64,000 nucleotides of DNA. Source: Flavobacterium aquiphilum (GTDB lineage: Bacteria; Bacteroidota; Bacteroidia; Flavobacteriales; Flavobacteriaceae). The stretch spans positions 2,542,001 to 2,606,000 of the forward strand of contig NZ_CP114288.1 in NCBI RefSeq assembly GCF_027111335.1, read 5' to 3'. Below the pieces are notes generated by a model. The model did not search any database, was not told where the DNA came from, and saw only the letters and a program-made list of their open reading frames with translations. Shown one piece after another: positions 53,116 through 60,652 of the stretch (the stretch's first letter is position 1; each line of letters starts with the position of its first letter). The position numbers and the translations under genes were made by a program.

Positions 53116-53388
53116 ATGCCTAAGTTTATTTTTATTTTATTTCTTTTCTTTTGTAGTCTGCATTCTTTTGGCCAAAACGGTTTATCAAATACCACAACAG
53201 ATAAATCTAAAGTTTTTGGTGAGTCAGTCAACGTAAAAAAAGGAAAAATAGAAGCTTTGACGAACAAAGATATAAATGAAACTGAGATTGATTTACTTAT
53301 CAAAAACAATCTTTGTGAAATTTTAGCTATCAAAACTTCCGATTTATTGAATGAATCTATGTTAAAAAAATTTAAAGCCAACGTATAA
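53116..53388 (+). CDS. small secreted protein of unknown function
   Basis: A 90-residue protein with a clear signal peptide (MPKFIFILFLFFCSLHSFGQ) followed by about 70 polar residues (NGLSNTTTDKSKVFGESVNV, KKGKIEALTNKDINETEIDL). No domain was recognised and it contains no cysteine after the signal. The upstream region has TAAATTTG (53038-53045) and a TTG 24 bases further up, slightly too far for a standard promoter. It is divergent from the SAM hydrolase gene. It could be periplasmic; nothing shows its role. Confidence 0.65.
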   Translation: MPKFIFILFLFFCSLHSFGQNGLSNTTTDKSKVFGESVNVKKGKIEALTNKDINETEIDLLIKNNLCEILAIKTSDLLNESMLKKFKANV

Positions 53389-53532
53389 TTTAGAACTAGA
53401 ATGACCAAAATTCTAGAAAGATGTTTTTTAGTGTTATTTACTGATTTAGAAATTAAAAACTGCGATGGAATACCGCAGCGTAAATATTAAAATTGATTTA
53501 AACTCAATTTATTAACTTAAAAACTTCTTATT

Positions 53533-54486
53533 TTGAACGAAAGAATAATCGAGCTCATCGACATTGCTCCAAAAGATTTTTGGGGCACTCAGGACTCACA
53601 CTTAGAGTCAATCAAGAAATATTATCCAAAACTTAAAATCGTCGCAAGGGGAACTACTCTAAAGGCTTTTGGAGATAAAGATGTTCTCGACGAATTTGAA
53701 AAGCGGTTTCAGCGTCTAATGTTGCATTTTACAAGGTACAACACTATAGACGATAATGTAATCGAAAGAGTAATTCAGAGCGATGATCAGGATGATAGAA
53801 AAGCTTTTGACCATGACAAAATATTGGTTCATGGGGTAGGAGGGAAAATCATCAAAGCGATGACTCCTAATCAGCAATTACTGGTTGATACATTAAACAA
53901 AAACGATATGGTTTTTGCTGTTGGTCCAGCCGGTACCGGAAAGACCTATACAGGTGTTGCCATGGCTGTAAAGGCGTTGAAGGAGAAACAAGTTAAACGT
54001 ATCATTTTGACCCGGCCAGCGGTTGAAGCTGGAGAAAATCTTGGTTTTCTTCCGGGAGACATGAAAGAAAAGCTGGATCCCTATATGCAGCCTTTGTATG
54101 ATGCTTTAAGGGATATGTTGCCTAATGAAAAATTGGAAGATTATATCTCAAAAGGAATTATTCAAATTGCACCTTTGGCTTTCATGCGTGGACGGACACT
54201 AGATCATGCTTTTGTGATTTTGGATGAAGCCCAAAATACTACCCATTCGCAAATGAAAATGTTTTTGACCCGTATGGGAAAAAGCGCAAAGTTCATGATT
54301 ACAGGTGATCCTGGTCAGGTAGATTTGCCTAGAAGAACAATTTCAGGACTTAAAGAAGCCTTGTTGGTTTTGAAGGACATTGACGGAATTGGTATTATTT
54401 ACTTGGATGATAAGGATATTGTACGCCATCGATTGGTTAAAAAAGTAATCGATGCTTATAAACAAATTGAAAATAACGATTATTAA
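53533..54486 (+). CDS. phoH: PhoH-family ATPase
   Basis: A 317-residue cytoplasmic ATPase of the PhoH-like type. The start is the TTG at 53533 (NERIIELIDIAPKDFWGTQD), which agrees with other flavobacterial PhoH proteins; no ATG is available near that position. An N-terminal KH-like part is followed by the P-loop domain: Walker A VGPAGTGKTYTGVAMAVKAL, RIILTRPAVEAGENLGFLPG, Walker B HAFVILDEAQNTTHSQMKMF, and MITGDPGQVDLP. The family may act on RNA as a helicase. Followed by a strong terminator. Confidence 0.93.
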   Translation: MNERIIELIDIAPKDFWGTQDSHLESIKKYYPKLKIVARGTTLKAFGDKDVLDEFEKRFQRLMLHFTRYNTIDDNVIERVIQSDDQDDRKAFDHDKILVHGVGGKIIKAMTPNQQLLVDTLNKNDMVFAVGPAGTGKTYTGVAMAVKALKEKQVKRIILTRPAVEAGENLGFLPGDMKEKLDPYMQPLYDALRDMLPNEKLEDYISKGIIQIAPLAFMRGRTLDHAFVILDEAQNTTHSQMKMFLTRMGKSAKFMITGDPGQVDLPRRTISGLKEALLVLKDIDGIGIIYLDDKDIVRHRLVKKVIDAYKQIENNDY

Positions 54487-54514
54487 ATGAAGATTTAATA
54501 GTAAAATCAAATTT

Positions 54515-54553
54515 AAAAAGGAGGATCTCAATTACAGAGTTTCTCCTTTTTCT
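54515..54553 (+). terminator. rho-independent terminator after phoH
   Basis: AAAAAGGAG (54515-54523) pairs exactly with CTCCTTTTT (54543-54551) over a 19-base loop, ending in TC and further T residues. It lies about 30 bases past the phoH stop. Confidence 0.75.
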
Positions 54554-54715
54554 TTGTAAAATTGAGAAGATTGTCAATTCAGTATCTGATTTACCAATTA
54601 AAGTTAATATATCGATATAATTGAGTTAAGAGCGGTTTATATCTGGGGAACTTTTTGGGTATCTTCTTGGAAAGCGATAAATTTGGGTGAAGTTAAAAAT
54701 GAAATTGAAAATATA

Positions 54716-55543
54716 ATGTCGAAGAAAAAAATAAAGGTAGTAATTAGCGATTTAGACGGTACATTACTTAACTCAGATCACACTATATCAGCCTATACCA
54801 AATCTGTTTTTCAGGAATTACATAAACAGAATTATCTTATTATTGTTGCAACTGGCCGTCACCACATGGATGCAATGGCAATCATCAGTAGTTTAGAACT
54901 TCCCGTTTATTTAGTGACTTCAAATGGAGCAAGAATTCATTCACCTCAAAAAGAACTCTTGTATTCTTATAACTTAAAATCGGATGCCGTAAAATCGATT
55001 TTGTCATTGGATATCGATCCGGAAATTACCACAGTTATTTTCAAAGAAACTGTTTGGCAAACTTCCAAAACCAATAAAAAGCTAAATGCTTTTCAAAAAG
55101 ATTTGGCCTATCCACCAGAAGTGGTAGTTTTTTCTGAATTGGAAGATTATAGTGCAATAAAAATATTTTTCACACATGAAGATCATCAAAAATTGGTTAA
55201 ATTAAAAAATCAAATTCTAGAGAATCATTCCGACGATTTTCATCATGCTTTTAGTTTGCCTATTTGTTTGGAATTTATGGATAAATCGGTTGATAAAAGT
55301 GTTGCCATTGCAAAGATTTTAGAAAAAGAAGGCTACTCTTTCGAAGAAGCCATTTCGTTTGGCGATGGTTTTAATGATGAAAGAATGCTTGATGCTGCCG
55401 GAATTGGTTTAATTATGGGGAATGCCCCTGAGAATTTAAAAAACAAATTGCCTCATCTGGAAGTGATTTCGAATAATAATGAAGATGGTGTAGCCCGATA
55501 TTTAAGCGAAGCTTTAGAAGTATTTAGTATTTCGGTTAAATAA
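54716..55543 (+). CDS. HAD-family hydrolase, Cof type
   Basis: A probable sugar-phosphate phosphatase. The frame reaches back to 54683, but the ATG at 54716 (MSKKKIKVVISDLDGTLLNS) is preferred because it puts the catalytic motif near the N-terminus; this gives 275 residues. Motif I is ISDLDGTLLNSDHTIS, motif II lies around IVATGRHHMDAMAIISS, and motifs III/IV are in DKSVAIAKILEKEGYSF and AISFGDGFNDERMLDAAGIG. A cap domain of the C2 type fills the centre. Substrate specificity cannot be read. It stands alone between phoH and purC. Confidence 0.92.
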   Translation: MSKKKIKVVISDLDGTLLNSDHTISAYTKSVFQELHKQNYLIIVATGRHHMDAMAIISSLELPVYLVTSNGARIHSPQKELLYSYNLKSDAVKSILSLDIDPEITTVIFKETVWQTSKTNKKLNAFQKDLAYPPEVVVFSELEDYSAIKIFFTHEDHQKLVKLKNQILENHSDDFHHAFSLPICLEFMDKSVDKSVAIAKILEKEGYSFEEAISFGDGFNDERMLDAAGIGLIMGNAPENLKNKLPHLEVISNNNEDGVARYLSEALEVFSISVK

Positions 55544-55619
55544 ATGCAAAAGATTTTTTAGAATTCATTTTTTTGCTTCGAAAAGGTATTACTGTTTTAA
55601 TCATAACTTTTTGTTTTTC

Positions 55620-55650
55620 TTGCGTTCTCTAGTAATTAATTTTAAATTTG
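55620..55650 (+). promoter_or_regulatory. -33/-7 promoter of purC
   Basis: TTG at 55620-55622, 20 bases, then TAAATTTG at 55643-55650. Both elements and the spacing fit the TTG-N17-23-TAnnTTTG consensus. Transcription would begin near 55656, 23 bases before the ATG. Confidence 0.75.
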
Positions 55651-55678
55651 CATCCATAAAAATAACAACACACTACAA

Positions 55679-56632
55679 ATGAGCAATACGATTACCACTA
55701 CCAATTTTAATTTTCCGGGTCAAAAATCAGTATATCGCGGGAAAGTAAGGGAAGTTTACAATATTAATAACGATTTACTTGTAATGATAGCTACTGATAG
55801 ATTATCTGCATTTGATGTGGTTTTGCCAAAAGGAATTCCATACAAAGGACAAATTTTGAACCAAATTGCCACAAAGTTCATGGAATTGACCAAAGATATT
55901 GTACCTAATTGGTTGGTTGCTACACCAGATCCAAGTGTTGCAGTTGGTCATTTGTGTGAACCTTTCAAAGTAGAAATGGTAATTCGTGGATATCTTTCCG
56001 GACATGCCGCTCGTGAATATGCTCTAGGCAAAAGACAGATTTGCGGTGTGACAATGGCTGAAGGATTGAAGGAGAACGATAAATTTCCGGAGCCAATTAT
56101 TACGCCAACTACAAAAGCAGATAACGGTGAGCATGATGCTGATATTTCAAGAGAAGCTATTTTGGCTAACGGAATAGTTACCGAAGAAGATTATTTGGTT
56201 TTGGAAAAATATACTCGTGCTTTATTTCAAAGAGGAACAGAAATCGCCGCTAGTCGTGGTTTGATTTTGGTGGATACCAAATACGAATTTGGAAAAACTA
56301 AAGATGGTGTTATTGTATTGATTGACGAAATACACACTCCGGATTCTTCCCGTTATTTTTATTCTGAGGGATATGAAGAGAGACAAAAGAATGGTGAAGA
56401 ACAAAAGCAACTGTCGAAAGAATTTGTGAGACGTTGGTTGATTCAAAACGGTTTTCAAGGTAAGGAAGGTCAACAAATTCCTGATATGAGTGATGAATAC
56501 ATCGAATCTGTTTCGGATCGTTATATTGAATTGTATGAAAATATTATCGGCGAAAAATTTGTAAAAGCTGATATTTCGAATATTAATGAAAGAATCGAGA
56601 AAAATGTTTTGGCTTATTTAGCAAGCAGATAG
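55679..56632 (+). CDS. purC: phosphoribosylaminoimidazole-succinocarboxamide synthase
   Basis: Joins CAIR and aspartate to form SAICAR in purine synthesis. The 317 residues match the longer eukaryote-like form: [76 protein letters not shown] and [20 protein letters not shown], then [20 protein letters not shown]. All active-site segments are in place. It has its own promoter and terminator, and is the last plus-strand gene before the IS110 insertion. Confidence 0.96.
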   Translation: MSNTITTTNFNFPGQKSVYRGKVREVYNINNDLLVMIATDRLSAFDVVLPKGIPYKGQILNQIATKFMELTKDIVPNWLVATPDPSVAVGHLCEPFKVEMVIRGYLSGHAAREYALGKRQICGVTMAEGLKENDKFPEPIITPTTKADNGEHDADISREAILANGIVTEEDYLVLEKYTRALFQRGTEIAASRGLILVDTKYEFGKTKDGVIVLIDEIHTPDSSRYFYSEGYEERQKNGEEQKQLSKEFVRRWLIQNGFQGKEGQQIPDMSDEYIESVSDRYIELYENIIGEKFVKADISNINERIEKNVLAYLASR

Positions 56633-56655
56633 TTGATTTTTAAAATATTTTAAAG

Positions 56656-56688
56656 CCATAATTCAGTTTTGAGTTATGGTTTTTTTTT
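56656..56688 (+). terminator. rho-independent terminator after purC
   Basis: CCATAATTCA (56656-56665) pairs with TTGAGTTATGG, including one T-G pair, around a short loop, and is followed by a run of nine T (56680-56688). It lies 24 bases beyond the purC stop. Confidence 0.8.
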
Positions 56689-56839
56689 ATTAAAAAAGTT
56701 AAAAATTGATTCCAAAAAAAGCGGTAATGCCTGCTTTTTAGGTACTATCTTCAATTCCTAATTTATTTTGCTATTTTTTCTATATTTGTAAGACCGAGAG
56801 GAAGCTTCTTGCGATTATTCACTGGATGTTTACCTTGTG

Positions 56840-56868
56840 TAGCCTCAATTTATTGGGGCTATTTTTTT
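56840..56868. terminator. hairpin with T-tract at the end of the IS110 gene
   Basis: TAGCCTCAAT (56840-56849) pairs with ATTGGGGCTA (56852-56861), with one T-G pair, followed by seven T on the plus strand. The T-tract is on the side opposite to the transposase, so it would stop transcription entering from the purC side. It overlaps the transposase stop codon at 56859-56861 and could also be part of the IS end. Confidence 0.6.
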
Positions 56869-57935
56869 GCCATTGTGTCTTCTTCGAAGCCAATTGCCCG
56901 AGAGAAAAACTTTTGCTCATCTTCTTGGATATTCAACTGATAATCTTTATCGTAAGCCTGATTTTTATTCCATAAATGATAAATCATTGTCAAGAGTTTC
57001 TTTTGCACGGCTACATAACTTTTCATCTTTATACCATGTTTTTCATAAGTCCGATCGAATAAATCTTTAAATGGTTTTACCCCGCATTGAATAACCACTA
57101 AAGAAGGCATATGCAAAGCTCTTCTTATCCGGGAGTTCCCCCGCTTTGATATTTTTGTTTTCCCTACCCGTGTTCCCGATTGGGCTTCAACCACATCATA
57201 TCCTGCATACGACACCAATTGTTTGTAATTTTTAAACAATGTAAATCCGTTAGTTTCTGCCAGAACAGTACTTAGGGTTAAAACTCCTAATCCTTTCAGC
57301 TGTAATATATTTTCAGCTTTACTGTTAACTTCCTGATCTGATTTTAAATGCATTTTAATTGCTTTATCCAATTCTTTAAGCTGTGTTTCAAATAGAGATA
57401 TCGTCTGCTCTATTTGATTATTAACAGCATCTAATTGATGCATAGCAAATCCCAAAGCATCCAATTGATTTTTTAAAACCGTTTTTAATTCAACTACATT
57501 TTGATGCTGTCTGGTCAATAATCGCAACTGATAAAAAAAGGTTCCCATGGGCTGCCATAATTCCAGGCATTGTTCAGCTCCCATTTGAGAGAGTCCTTTG
57601 GCATCAATGCTGTCATTCTTTGATTTGAGTCCAATGGCTTCTAAATATTTTTTTGCTTTATTGGGTAAAATTATAGAAACGTCAAATCCTTTTCCAAACA
57701 GATAATAGGCGCAATTCTCATGATAAATACCCGTAGCTTCCATACAGATTACCACTGGAATTGATTCTTTTTTATGCTTTGAAATCCAATCTTCTAAAAC
57801 TGCAAATCCTTTTAATGTATTCGGTATTATCGTACTGGATTTTACAATAACCTTTTGTTTTTCATCTATAACACTAATACAGGCATTAATTTTTTTGCTT
57901 GAAACGTCAAGACCAACAGAATACTTTAAATTCAT
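56859..57935 (-). CDS. IS110-family transposase, apparently intact
   Basis: A DEDD-type transposase that recombines without inverted-repeat ends. The frame opens at 57956, but ATG 57935 (MNLKYSVGLDVSSKKINACI) is preferred, giving 358 residues. The N-terminal RuvC-like domain has GLDVSSKK, CMEATGIYHENCAYYL and KNDSIDAKGLSQMGAEQ. The C-terminal transposase_20 domain has LQLKGLGVLTLSTVLAETNG and SYAGYDVVEAQSGTRVGKTK, then ISKRGNSRIRRALHMPS with the putative active Ser. No frameshift or internal stop was seen, so it may be mobile. In newer work on this family an RNA from the element's end guides target choice; a matching RNA could lie in the flank, but was not recognised. Confidence 0.93.
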   Translation of the reverse strand: MNLKYSVGLDVSSKKINACISVIDEKQKVIVKSSTIIPNTLKGFAVLEDWISKHKKESIPVVICMEATGIYHENCAYYLFGKGFDVSIILPNKAKKYLEAIGLKSKNDSIDAKGLSQMGAEQCLELWQPMGTFFYQLRLLTRQHQNVVELKTVLKNQLDALGFAMHQLDAVNNQIEQTISLFETQLKELDKAIKMHLKSDQEVNSKAENILQLKGLGVLTLSTVLAETNGFTLFKNYKQLVSYAGYDVVEAQSGTRVGKTKISKRGNSRIRRALHMPSLVVIQCGVKPFKDLFDRTYEKHGIKMKSYVAVQKKLLTMIYHLWNKNQAYDKDYQLNIQEDEQKFFSRAIGFEEDTMAKK

Positions 57936-58196
57936 AACTCTTTGATTTAATTTCAATAAACAAAATATTACACAAATCTTTGCTCATTTTTTATACAAGA
58001 TCCAAATTCAAAATAAGGTCTTTAAGTACTATTGTGACTCGAAATGTAATAAAAACGAAGTGGAGTAACCTAATGTGTACAATATCATCTGCTGATGTAT
58101 TTCGCCCCGATAGAATTTTGCCAATTCGTTTTGTTTATTAATTTGTTCTTATTTCAAAGATACGTTTTCATACTTTTAACCTATGTCAAAGATATG
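57936..58196. other. upstream flank of the IS110 gene
   Basis: About 260 bases with no gene. In IS110 elements the non-coding end next to the transposase start can hold a structured guide RNA. I see no long perfect inverted repeat here, so neither the IS boundary nor an RNA can be fixed by eye. Confidence 0.4.
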
Positions 58197-58290
58197 AGCC
58201 CTGATGGAGCCGGTATCCTCGTAGCGTAGCGGAGAGATAAAGGCAACAGCAGGAACCCATGCTTATTGATAAAGCCTGTTGTTTCGCTCC
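58197..58290 (+). repeat. dispersed repeat, copy 1
   Basis: Conserved blocks in order: AGCCC, GAT, AGCCG, TATCCTCGTA, then a variable stretch, GAGATAAAGGC, ACAGC, GGAA, CCATG, a second variable stretch, GATAAAGCC and TTTCGCTCC. A second copy lies inverted at 63243-63348. It is non-coding and sits between the IS110 element and the terminator of the small protein gene at 58346. Confidence 0.8.
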
Positions 58291-58315
58291 TTATTTTTTT
58301 GGATAAAGCAAAAAA

Positions 58316-58340
58316 AAACTCTTCGGGAGGAAGAGTTTGA
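58316..58340 (-). terminator. rho-independent terminator of the small-protein gene
   Basis: On the minus strand AAACTCTTC pairs with GAAGAGTTT around a short loop of CTCCC type, followed by nine T. It lies just after the stop of the gene at 58346. Confidence 0.85.
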
Positions 58341-58345
58341 TGAAA

Positions 58346-58720
58346 TTATTTTTTAGCAATGTCCTCCAGGACAGCTTTGTTCTCGTAATTAATCACTTTG
58401 ATTATGATTTCCTGATTTTTTCTTGTTTTGCCTTCAATAACGTATAATTTTCCCTTTTTGTAAGGAACATTGCTTTGGTCAAAATCGACATCTCCAAGTT
58501 TAAGTGTGTTTTTGATATCAGTAGTGTCGATCCATTTTTGGGATAAAATTAGGGAAGCTTTATCGGAATAATGGAATGGTTTGGTTCTCAAATCATTCAA
58601 AACTCTTGCATTTGGAAAATAATTGCAACGGGTGTCTTTTCCGCTGAAAAACGCGGCAACTACAAATAATCCCATTACCAAACCTACCAAATAGTATGCA
58701 AAACGCTGTATGAAGTTCAT
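58346..58720 (-). CDS. small membrane-anchored protein (DUF4258-like)
   Basis: A 124-residue protein with one N-terminal membrane helix (YYLVGLVMGLFVVAAFFSGK) followed by a soluble domain: CNYFPNARVLNDLRTKPFHY, GDVDFDQSNVPYKKGKLYVI and IIIKVINYENKAVLEDI. I associate this layout with DUF4258-annotated proteins of flavobacteria. It follows the alanine dehydrogenase gene by 36 bases but has its own promoter inside the end of that gene and its own terminator. The function is unknown. Confidence 0.7.
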   Translation of the reverse strand: MNFIQRFAYYLVGLVMGLFVVAAFFSGKDTRCNYFPNARVLNDLRTKPFHYSDKASLILSQKWIDTTDIKNTLKLGDVDFDQSNVPYKKGKLYVIEGKTRKNQEIIIKVINYENKAVLEDIAKK

Positions 58721-58735
58721 ATTCTAATTTTTGCG

Positions 58736-58767
58736 CAAAGGTAGGGTAAAGTTTAGTTAAAAAACAA
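58736..58767 (-). promoter_or_regulatory. -33/-7 promoter of the small-protein gene
   Basis: On the minus strand TTG (complement of 58765-58767), 21 bases, then TACCTTTG (complement of 58736-58743), an exact match. It overlaps the last codons of the alanine dehydrogenase gene, so the small gene can be transcribed on its own. Confidence 0.65.
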
Positions 58768-59959
58768 TTAAATTAATGTCGTTGTCCGGTAAATCAAACC
58801 ATTCACCTATGGCTTTGTTGGTAAGGATACCATGATAGAGGTAAACCCCATTTTTTAGTCCGTTATTACAACGGATAGCGCTTTCAATTCCGCCATCTTC
58901 GGCAATTTGCAATAAATAAGGAGTGATGATGTTGCTTATGGAAAGCGAAGCTGTTTTGGAGTAACGGGAAGGAATATTGGGAACACAATAGTGCAATACA
59001 TTGTGTTTTACATAAGTTGGTTTTTCGTGAGTTGTAACTTCAGACGTTTCAAAACAACCTCCTGTGTCAATACTGATGTCAACAATTACAGCCGCTTTTT
59101 TCATGTGTTCTACCATAGTTTCGGTCACAATAATAGGGCAGCGTTCTTGTCCCCGCATAGCACCAATGGCTACATCACAACGTCTAAGTGCCTTCAATAA
59201 AGATTTTTGCTGAATGGTCGAAGTGAAAATACGTTGGTTTAAGTTATTTTGCAAACGGCGTAATTTGGTTATTGAGTTGTCAAAAACTTTTACGCTGGCA
59301 CCAAGGCCTAAAGCGGTTCTGGCAGCAAATTCTCCTGCAGTTCCTGCTCCAAGTATAACCACTTCGGTTGGAGCTACTCCTGTAATGTTGCCAAACAATA
59401 GCCCTTTACCAAATTCATTGGTGATCATTAACTCTGCTGCAATCAGTATCGAAGCGGTTCCTGCAATCTCACTCAATGATTTTACGGCAGGATAGGAGCC
59501 ATCAGTATCTTTTAAATATTCAAAAGCGAGGGAAGTTATTTTTTTTCGAGATAATGCTTCGAAGTATGTTTTTTTTCGTGTTTTTAATTGAATGGCTGAT
59601 ATCAAAATGGTTTTTGGGTTCATCATTTCAATTTCAGAAACTGTTGGCGGTTCCACTTTTAAAATCATCGGACAACTAAAGACTTTTTTAGTGTCCTGTG
59701 TGATTTCGGCTCCGGCATCACTGTATTCTTTATCGCTGTAGCTGGAACTTACTCCGGCTCCAGCTTCAATCATTACTCTATGTCCTTGATAGGTAAGCGA
59801 ATTCACTGCATCAGGTGTAAGGCAAATGCGTCTTTCTTGGTAACTGTTCTCTTTCGGAATTCCTATGAAAAGTTGGCTTTTGTGTTTAGCTATTTCCAGT
59901 TTTTCTTCCTGAGGCAGTAATTGTTCTTTTGTGAATGGACTTATAGACATTGATTTCAT
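58757..59959 (-). CDS. ald: alanine dehydrogenase
   Basis: Converts alanine to pyruvate and ammonia with NAD+. The 400-residue protein starts with a flavobacterial-type extension, followed by IGIPKENSYQERRICLTPDA, GHRVMIEAGAGVSSSYSDKE and, in the NAD-binding domain, VVILGAGTAGEFAARTALGL with the GxGxxG pattern. IVDISIDTGGCFETSEVTTH is also characteristic. The substrate assignment depends on family similarity; saccharopine- or transhydrogenase-like relatives exist, but the sequence fits Ald best. It follows tsaE on the same strand after about 140 bases. Confidence 0.85.
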   Translation of the reverse strand: MKSMSISPFTKEQLLPQEEKLEIAKHKSQLFIGIPKENSYQERRICLTPDAVNSLTYQGHRVMIEAGAGVSSSYSDKEYSDAGAEITQDTKKVFSCPMILKVEPPTVSEIEMMNPKTILISAIQLKTRKKTYFEALSRKKITSLAFEYLKDTDGSYPAVKSLSEIAGTASILIAAELMITNEFGKGLLFGNITGVAPTEVVILGAGTAGEFAARTALGLGASVKVFDNSITKLRRLQNNLNQRIFTSTIQQKSLLKALRRCDVAIGAMRGQERCPIIVTETMVEHMKKAAVIVDISIDTGGCFETSEVTTHEKPTYVKHNVLHYCVPNIPSRYSKTASLSISNIITPYLLQIAEDGGIESAIRCNNGLKNGVYLYHGILTNKAIGEWFDLPDNDINLIVF

Positions 59960-60102
59960 GATAAATTATTGGTACAATTTACAAAAATTGTATCGAATTT
60001 TACATTAATGATTTGTAAAATTCACACTAACTGATTTAGGCATAACGAGTGATAGTTGTTGAGATGCAATTATTACTCGTTGGTTTTAATTGTGTTTTTA
60101 AA

Positions 60103-60510
60103 CTATTTTAAAACCAATGAACGCTCTCCGTTTGGTAATAATTCGATTGAAATTATTGAGTGTTGATGCGGAATTAAATTTTCAATTTTTTCTGGCCATT
60201 CGACAAAACACCAATTTCCTGAATAGAAATAATCGTCGACTCCCATATCCAAAGCTTCAGTTTCTTTGTTTAGTCTGTAAAAATCAAAATGATATATGGT
60301 TTGATTATTATCTGTTTGATATTCATTAACTAATGAAAATGTAGGACTGCTGGTGGCATCTTTAACTCCCAAAGTTTTGCAAAGCTGTTTGATTAAAGTT
60401 GTTTTACCAACGCCCATTTCCCCAGTAAACAGAATTACTTTGTTAGGATTTTGCTTTAAAATTTGTTGGGAAATGTCTTCCAGTTGTGCTATTGAAAATG
60501 TAGTAGTCAT
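60103..60510 (-). CDS. tsaE: tRNA threonylcarbamoyladenosine ATPase TsaE
   Basis: Part of the TsaB/TsaD/TsaE complex that makes t6A37 in tRNAs. The 135 residues show Walker A TGEMGVGKTTLIKQLCKTLG, SPTFSLVNEYQ, the family motif HFDFYRL and WCFVEWPEKIENLIP, all in the expected order. It lies about 140 bases downstream of porX and upstream of the alanine dehydrogenase gene, a neighbourhood commonly found in flavobacteria. The gene is complete. Confidence 0.93.
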   Translation of the reverse strand: MTTTFSIAQLEDISQQILKQNPNKVILFTGEMGVGKTTLIKQLCKTLGVKDATSSPTFSLVNEYQTDNNQTIYHFDFYRLNKETEALDMGVDDYFYSGNWCFVEWPEKIENLIPHQHSIISIELLPNGERSLVLK

Positions 60511-60652
60511 TTGTTTTTTAATATTCTGCGCTCAGCTTTTAAATGTTAGTCGACGGATTTTAGTATTCCGTTTTTTTAATCGGTTTTAAAGTGTCCAAAT
60601 TTATTAATTTCTTAATAATTGATTGTTAAAAAAACGGAACATTGACTACTTT

